Translations under genes and position numbers: made by a program
Source of the DNA: JAICSD01 sp035637115
GTDB lineage: Bacteria; Acidobacteriota; Vicinamibacteria; Vicinamibacterales; 2-12-FULL-66-21
Direction: 5' to 3'
Assembly: GCA_035637115.1 (NCBI GenBank)
Contig: DASPXV010000114.1
Span: forward strand, 1-64,000
Length of the DNA: 64,000 nt
Shown: positions 60,807 through 64,000 of the stretch, piece by piece
How the letters are laid out: the number at the start of each line of letters is the position of its first letter
Position numbering within the stretch: position 1 is the first letter of the stretch
Notes under the pieces: model-generated
What the model saw: the letters and a program-made list of their open reading frames with translations, nothing else
Database searches by the model: none
What the model was told of the DNA's origin: nothing

Positions 60807-62813
60807 CTACTTGAAAATGCCTTTCAATTTTTTGCCCAAGCCCGAGAAGAAGCCCTGCATGGCGCGTTTGATCTGCTGCTTCACGGAGCCCTTGTGGATC
60901 GGGCAGAGGCGCGACGGGATCGCATCCCCTTCCTTGAAGTATTCCGTGTAGACCGGGCAGCCCTCAACAGGTTTCAGATACGAGACGCGACAGAGCTGCT
61001 GTTCGCGGAGACCTGACGGGGGCTCGAATTCGCGGGCGCCGCGCCGCCGGGCAGCGACCTTGATGAAGTCGCTCCAGATGGGCAACGCATAGCGTGCGCC
61101 GTAGCCTTCGCGGCCGATCGTCGCCGGCTGATCTTCGCCGACCCAGACGCCGACGACGGTGGATGTCGTGAAGCCGACGAACCACGCATCCTTGAAATCA
61201 TCGGTCGTGCCGGTCTTGCCCCCGACCGGGAATCTCACGCCGTAACTCGTTCGTGCTGCCGATGCCGTGCCGCGATCCACGACGTCCTCGAGCATCGAGA
61301 CCATCTGGTACGCAACTTCCGGCGTGATCACACGATCGGACGTCGACGGATTGTCGTACGCGACGCCGCCATCCGCGTCGATGACGCGCGTCAGCGCGCG
61401 CGCACGCACGGCGTTGCCGCTATTCGGGAACACCGCAAACGCTGCCGTGAGATCGAGCGGCGTCACGAGACCAGTGCCGAGCGACAGCGATGGCACGTCA
61501 GGCAGATCCCGCAGACCGACGTCCGACGCGAGCCGCAGCACCGGCCGCGAACCAATGCGCTGCTGCAGTAACGCGGCCGCACGGTTGTTCGATTCGAGCA
61601 GCGCGGCTCGCAGCGTCAATGCCTCCGGATCCTCGCCCACGGCATTTCGCGGCGCCCATTCGTCGGGCCCCTGCGGCGCGATCGACGTCAATCCTTCGAG
61701 CACGCTGACGGGTGAATAGCCCTTCGACAACGCGGCCGCGAAAAGAAACGGCTTGAACGCCGATCCCGGCTGCCGCCGGCTGCGCCACGCGCGATTGAAC
61801 TGCGACTGCCGGAAATCGCGTCCCCCGACGAGCGCGAGCACGTCGCCCGTGTCCGGATCGATGGCCACGAGCGCTGCCTGCAGATTGGACTTTCCGAATC
61901 GACGCAATCCGTTTTCCACGGCGTGCTCTGCCGCCTCCTGCAGCTCCGGCACGAACGTGGTGCGCACCTGCCAGTCCGGAGGGTGATCGCCACCGAACCG
62001 ATCGCGGAACTGCTGGCGGAGATATTCCTTCGCGTAGCCGTATTCCGCCTGCGTCGCGCCGGGGTACTGCCGGACTCGCAGGCGGACCTGCGCCGCGGAC
62101 TTCTCCTGCGCGGCCGAAATGAATCCTTCTTCGCGCATCCGCTGCAGGACGACGCGACTGCGATCCAGCGCCGCATCCAGGTTTCCCCACGGCGACAGCG
62201 CCGACGGCGCGCGAATCAGGCCGGCGATCAGCGCCGCCTCGGGAAGCGACAGGGTGCTCGCGGGTTTGCCGTACAGATTTCGCGACATCGTCTCGACGCC
62301 GTACACACCCGCGCTCAGGTAAATCCGATTCAGATAGAGCTCGAGGATCTGCTTCTTCGACAGTTCCTGCTCGAGCAGCAGCGCGATGACTGCTTCCTGG
62401 GCTTTGCGCAGCGGCGTGCGTTTGTTCGACAGGAACAAGGTGCGTGCGAGCTGTTGCGTGAGGGTGCTGCCTCCTTCGAGGCGCCCGTTGCCGCGCGCGT
62501 CTCGATAGAGCGCGCGCCCCAGACCGACAGGATCGATCCCGATGTGCCGGTAGAACCGGTGATCCTCGACGGCGATGACGGCGTTCCGCAGGTCGGGAGA
62601 GATCTGATCCAGCGACACGTCGCGGCGCTGTTCGTCCATGCGGAACCAGGCGCGGCCGTCGGCCGCGTAGAACCAGGTGTCTCCCACGCCGCGGCGCAGC
62701 TTGTAGACCGCCCAGCCTTGCCGCATCGACCACACCACAGTAATCGCCGTGATGGCGACCAGGGTGGCGAAGATCGCCGCCGCGATGTGGTCCTTGGTCC
62801 TTTTCGAGATCAC
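60807..62813 (-). CDS. Class A penicillin-binding protein (GT51 transglycosylase/transpeptidase)
   Basis: About 668 aa from GTG 62813, overlapping the upstream stop (GTGA). One N-terminal helix (IAAAIFATLVAITAITVVWS). GT51: EDHRFYRHIGIDPVGLGRAL, GGSTLTQQLARTLFLS, KKQILELYLNRIYL. Transpeptidase: SxxK in GSAFKPFLFAAAL, SNN in ESNNRAAALL, KTG in GKTGTTDDFKDAWFVGF. A Lys-rich tail (QIKRAMQGFFSGLGKKLKG) closes it. It makes and crosslinks peptidoglycan. Confidence 0.94.
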   Translation of the reverse strand: MISKRTKDHIAAAIFATLVAITAITVVWSMRQGWAVYKLRRGVGDTWFYAADGRAWFRMDEQRRDVSLDQISPDLRNAVIAVEDHRFYRHIGIDPVGLGRALYRDARGNGRLEGGSTLTQQLARTLFLSNKRTPLRKAQEAVIALLLEQELSKKQILELYLNRIYLSAGVYGVETMSRNLYGKPASTLSLPEAALIAGLIRAPSALSPWGNLDAALDRSRVVLQRMREEGFISAAQEKSAAQVRLRVRQYPGATQAEYGYAKEYLRQQFRDRFGGDHPPDWQVRTTFVPELQEAAEHAVENGLRRFGKSNLQAALVAIDPDTGDVLALVGGRDFRQSQFNRAWRSRRQPGSAFKPFLFAAALSKGYSPVSVLEGLTSIAPQGPDEWAPRNAVGEDPEALTLRAALLESNNRAAALLQQRIGSRPVLRLASDVGLRDLPDVPSLSLGTGLVTPLDLTAAFAVFPNSGNAVRARALTRVIDADGGVAYDNPSTSDRVITPEVAYQMVSMLEDVVDRGTASAARTSYGVRFPVGGKTGTTDDFKDAWFVGFTTSTVVGVWVGEDQPATIGREGYGARYALPIWSDFIKVAARRRGAREFEPPSGLREQQLCRVSYLKPVEGCPVYTEYFKEGDAIPSRLCPIHKGSVKQQIKRAMQGFFSGLGKKLKGIFK

Positions 62814-63532
62814 CGGGCGATCACCGGCGCGCGACGGAAATGCAGCACGAGCGAGAGCACGGTGTAATAGACGGGAAACAGCAGCGATCCGATCGCCAGC
62901 CACGCCGGAGGCGACGGCCACATCCAGATGATGCCACCAATGGCCGCCGTCCACATCGCGCCGAGCAGCAGTGTCAGCGGCCGCAACGTCGGCGTGCGCG
63001 AGGGATAAACGTAGCCGATCCGCACGAAGACGAGACCGCTCAGCACGAGCAGGGCGATTGCGTTGACGTCGGGTGACACGCGGAACAACAGCAGGTAAAG
63101 GACGACGACGTTCCAGTAAGATGGAAAGCCCGTGAAGAAATAGTCGGATGATTTCGCATCTGGCGCGACAAAGCCGTACATGCTGCTCAGCATCACGGCG
63201 GCCACGACCGGCACGAACATCGGCGAGCGAAGGCCACCCGCCGCTTCGAGCAGCAGCATCGGCACGAGCACGAATGTCATGTAATCCACGATGTCGTCGA
63301 TGCGCGCCCCGTCGATGTCCGGCAGCACCTCTTTCACGCGCGCGCGCCTCGCCAGCATGCCGTCCGTCGCGTCCACGAGCGTCGCGATGAACAGGGCGCC
63401 GAGCGCGGCCCGGTCATGCCCATGGACGACGGCCCATGCCGAAAGGAATGCAAGGACCGCCCCGGTGGCTGTATAGGCATGAACCAGCCAGGCGGCCATA
63501 CGGCCGGGCTGTTTGGCGCTCTGATTCGGCAT
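62810..63532 (-). CDS. pcs: CDP-alcohol phosphatidyltransferase (phosphatidylcholine synthase-like)
   Basis: About 240 aa from ATG 63532 (TTG 63586 in frame is an alternative). Eight helices. The CDP-alcohol motif is DGMLARRARVKEVLPDIDGA with RIDDIVDY after it, whose long spacing before the Gly is that of bacterial Pcs and not PgsA/PssA. Pcs condenses CDP-diacylglycerol and choline. Choline uptake genes are not seen, so this assignment is by motif only. Confidence 0.75.
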   Translation of the reverse strand: MPNQSAKQPGRMAAWLVHAYTATGAVLAFLSAWAVVHGHDRAALGALFIATLVDATDGMLARRARVKEVLPDIDGARIDDIVDYMTFVLVPMLLLEAAGGLRSPMFVPVVAAVMLSSMYGFVAPDAKSSDYFFTGFPSYWNVVVLYLLLFRVSPDVNAIALLVLSGLVFVRIGYVYPSRTPTLRPLTLLLGAMWTAAIGGIIWMWPSPPAWLAIGSLLFPVYYTVLSLVLHFRRAPVIAR

Positions 63533-63676
63533 CGTGTAGAATCTGAGCACATTCCAATCCCCAGCGGAGTGTCCTTTTTTCTTCAACTTAGAGCCGCCGC
63601 CTGAGCACGCGCAGGCGGGAGGTCTGCTCGAGGTTTGAGTGCGCGAAGCGCCTCGGCCGGCGCAGCCTTCGACGAA

Positions 63677-64000
63677 ATGGACCGTTCTGAAGTGTTGTCA
63701 GCAAGATTTCGGCGTAAACGCTTTTACATCCCGGCCGCGCTGCTCGTTTGCGCGCTGATCGGCGTTGGCGTGTACGCCGCCCGCCGTCAGGCCCCGCTGC
63801 CCGAGCTGGCGTTCTCCGAATTCCTCCAACGCGTCGACAAGGGTGAGGTGAAGCAAGTGCGCTTCGCCGACGGCCAGGTGACGCTTGCGCTGACCGACGG
63901 AACGGCTGCCACGACCGTTCCGCCGCCGAGCTTCCTTGCTGCGGATTCGACATTCATCACCACACTCGCGCGCCGCGGCGTGCGCATCGAAATCCAGCAG
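63677..64000 (+). CDS. ftsH: ATP-dependent zinc metalloprotease FtsH (5' end only)
   Basis: First 108 codons of a gene that runs past the window. MDRSEVLSARFRRKRFYIP precedes a membrane helix (AALLVCALIGVGVYAA), then the FtsH periplasmic domain: LAFSEFLQRVDKGEVKQVRF, ADGQVTLALTDG, FITTLARRGVRIEI. The AAA and zinc-protease parts lie outside. The identity depends on the N-terminal domain, which is typical. Confidence 0.8.
   Translation, partial: MDRSEVLSARFRRKRFYIPAALLVCALIGVGVYAARRQAPLPELAFSEFLQRVDKGEVKQVRFADGQVTLALTDGTAATTVPPPSFLAADSTFITTLARRGVRIEIQQ

Noticed and set aside
63588..63953. Minus-strand frame opposite the ftsH start
   Set aside because: The plus-strand frame has a membrane helix and FtsH periplasmic domain; the minus frame has an Arg/Pro-rich composition typical of antisense in GC-rich DNA.

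Overview
The window is high-GC bacterial chromosomal DNA of acidobacterial type, most likely Acidobacteriota near class Vicinamibacteria. That placement is an inference. It rests on a PadR regulator coupled to an FtsX/MacB-type permease with a permease-prefix segment (the acidobacterial 'ADOP' arrangement), an Oar-like TonB receptor, many secreted metallo- and serine peptidases, and palindromic repeats that encode peptides of the FRLKAEAT type. I saw no rRNA, tRNA, CRISPR array, insertion sequence or phage gene.

Layout. 1-2785 (minus): peptide/nickel-type ABC importer (permease, permease, binding lipoprotein). 3034-14816 (plus): an accessory-looking block. Two secreted subtilases carry Trp-rich tandem-repeat tails (VVWT(D/N) and RLVWG(D/S) units). 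Each is followed by a membrane HD-GYP-GAF protein, directly in the first case and after a small acetyltransferase in the second. A TPR/sigma-54 enhancer-binding regulator lies between the two sets, and each subtilase has a candidate -24/-12 promoter with exact GG-N10-GC spacing. The second subtilase is broken by an in-frame TAG. Base composition is clearly lower from about 4.4 to 8.69 kb and changes sharply inside the regulator gene. I consider this block the best candidate for an undescribed system: sigma-54-controlled secretion of W-repeat proteases tied to cyclic-dinucleotide turnover.

14.8-22 kb: PadR/ADOP permease, DinB-like protein, DapB-like oxidoreductase, membrane protein, REC-HD-GYP response regulator, NAD synthase. 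22-31 kb: M14 peptidase, then a minus-strand run of transketolase-like enzyme, winged-helix-FHA regulator, FHA protein with a protein-kinase stub, PL22-type oligogalacturonate lyase, and a separate DUF255 thioredoxin-fold protein. 31-42 kb: mostly housekeeping and metabolism (GAF, NAD-isocitrate dehydrogenase, PlsB-like acyltransferase, proline dehydrogenase, M20 peptidase, SDR, FGE-like protein, CCA-adding enzyme, outer-membrane protein, dienelactone hydrolase, epimerase). 42-49 kb: an acyl-activating/ACP/acyltransferase fusion, IF-1, DEAD-box helicase, MerR-TPR protein, glucokinase. 49-64 kb: TonB receptor, GT-C/TPR protein, M24 and S9 peptidases, a decayed protein kinase, gluconokinase-like and KDG-kinase-like sugar kinases, class A PBP, phosphatidylcholine-synthase-like protein, and the start of ftsH.

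A second theme is repeats. Heptamer-periodic arrays of several unrelated sequences sit between genes and, in one gene, inside the coding frame. A palindromic element related to CTTCCGCCTGAAGGCGGAAG occurs in frame inside three proteins. These short elements appear to have spread through the locus without breaking the host reading frames.
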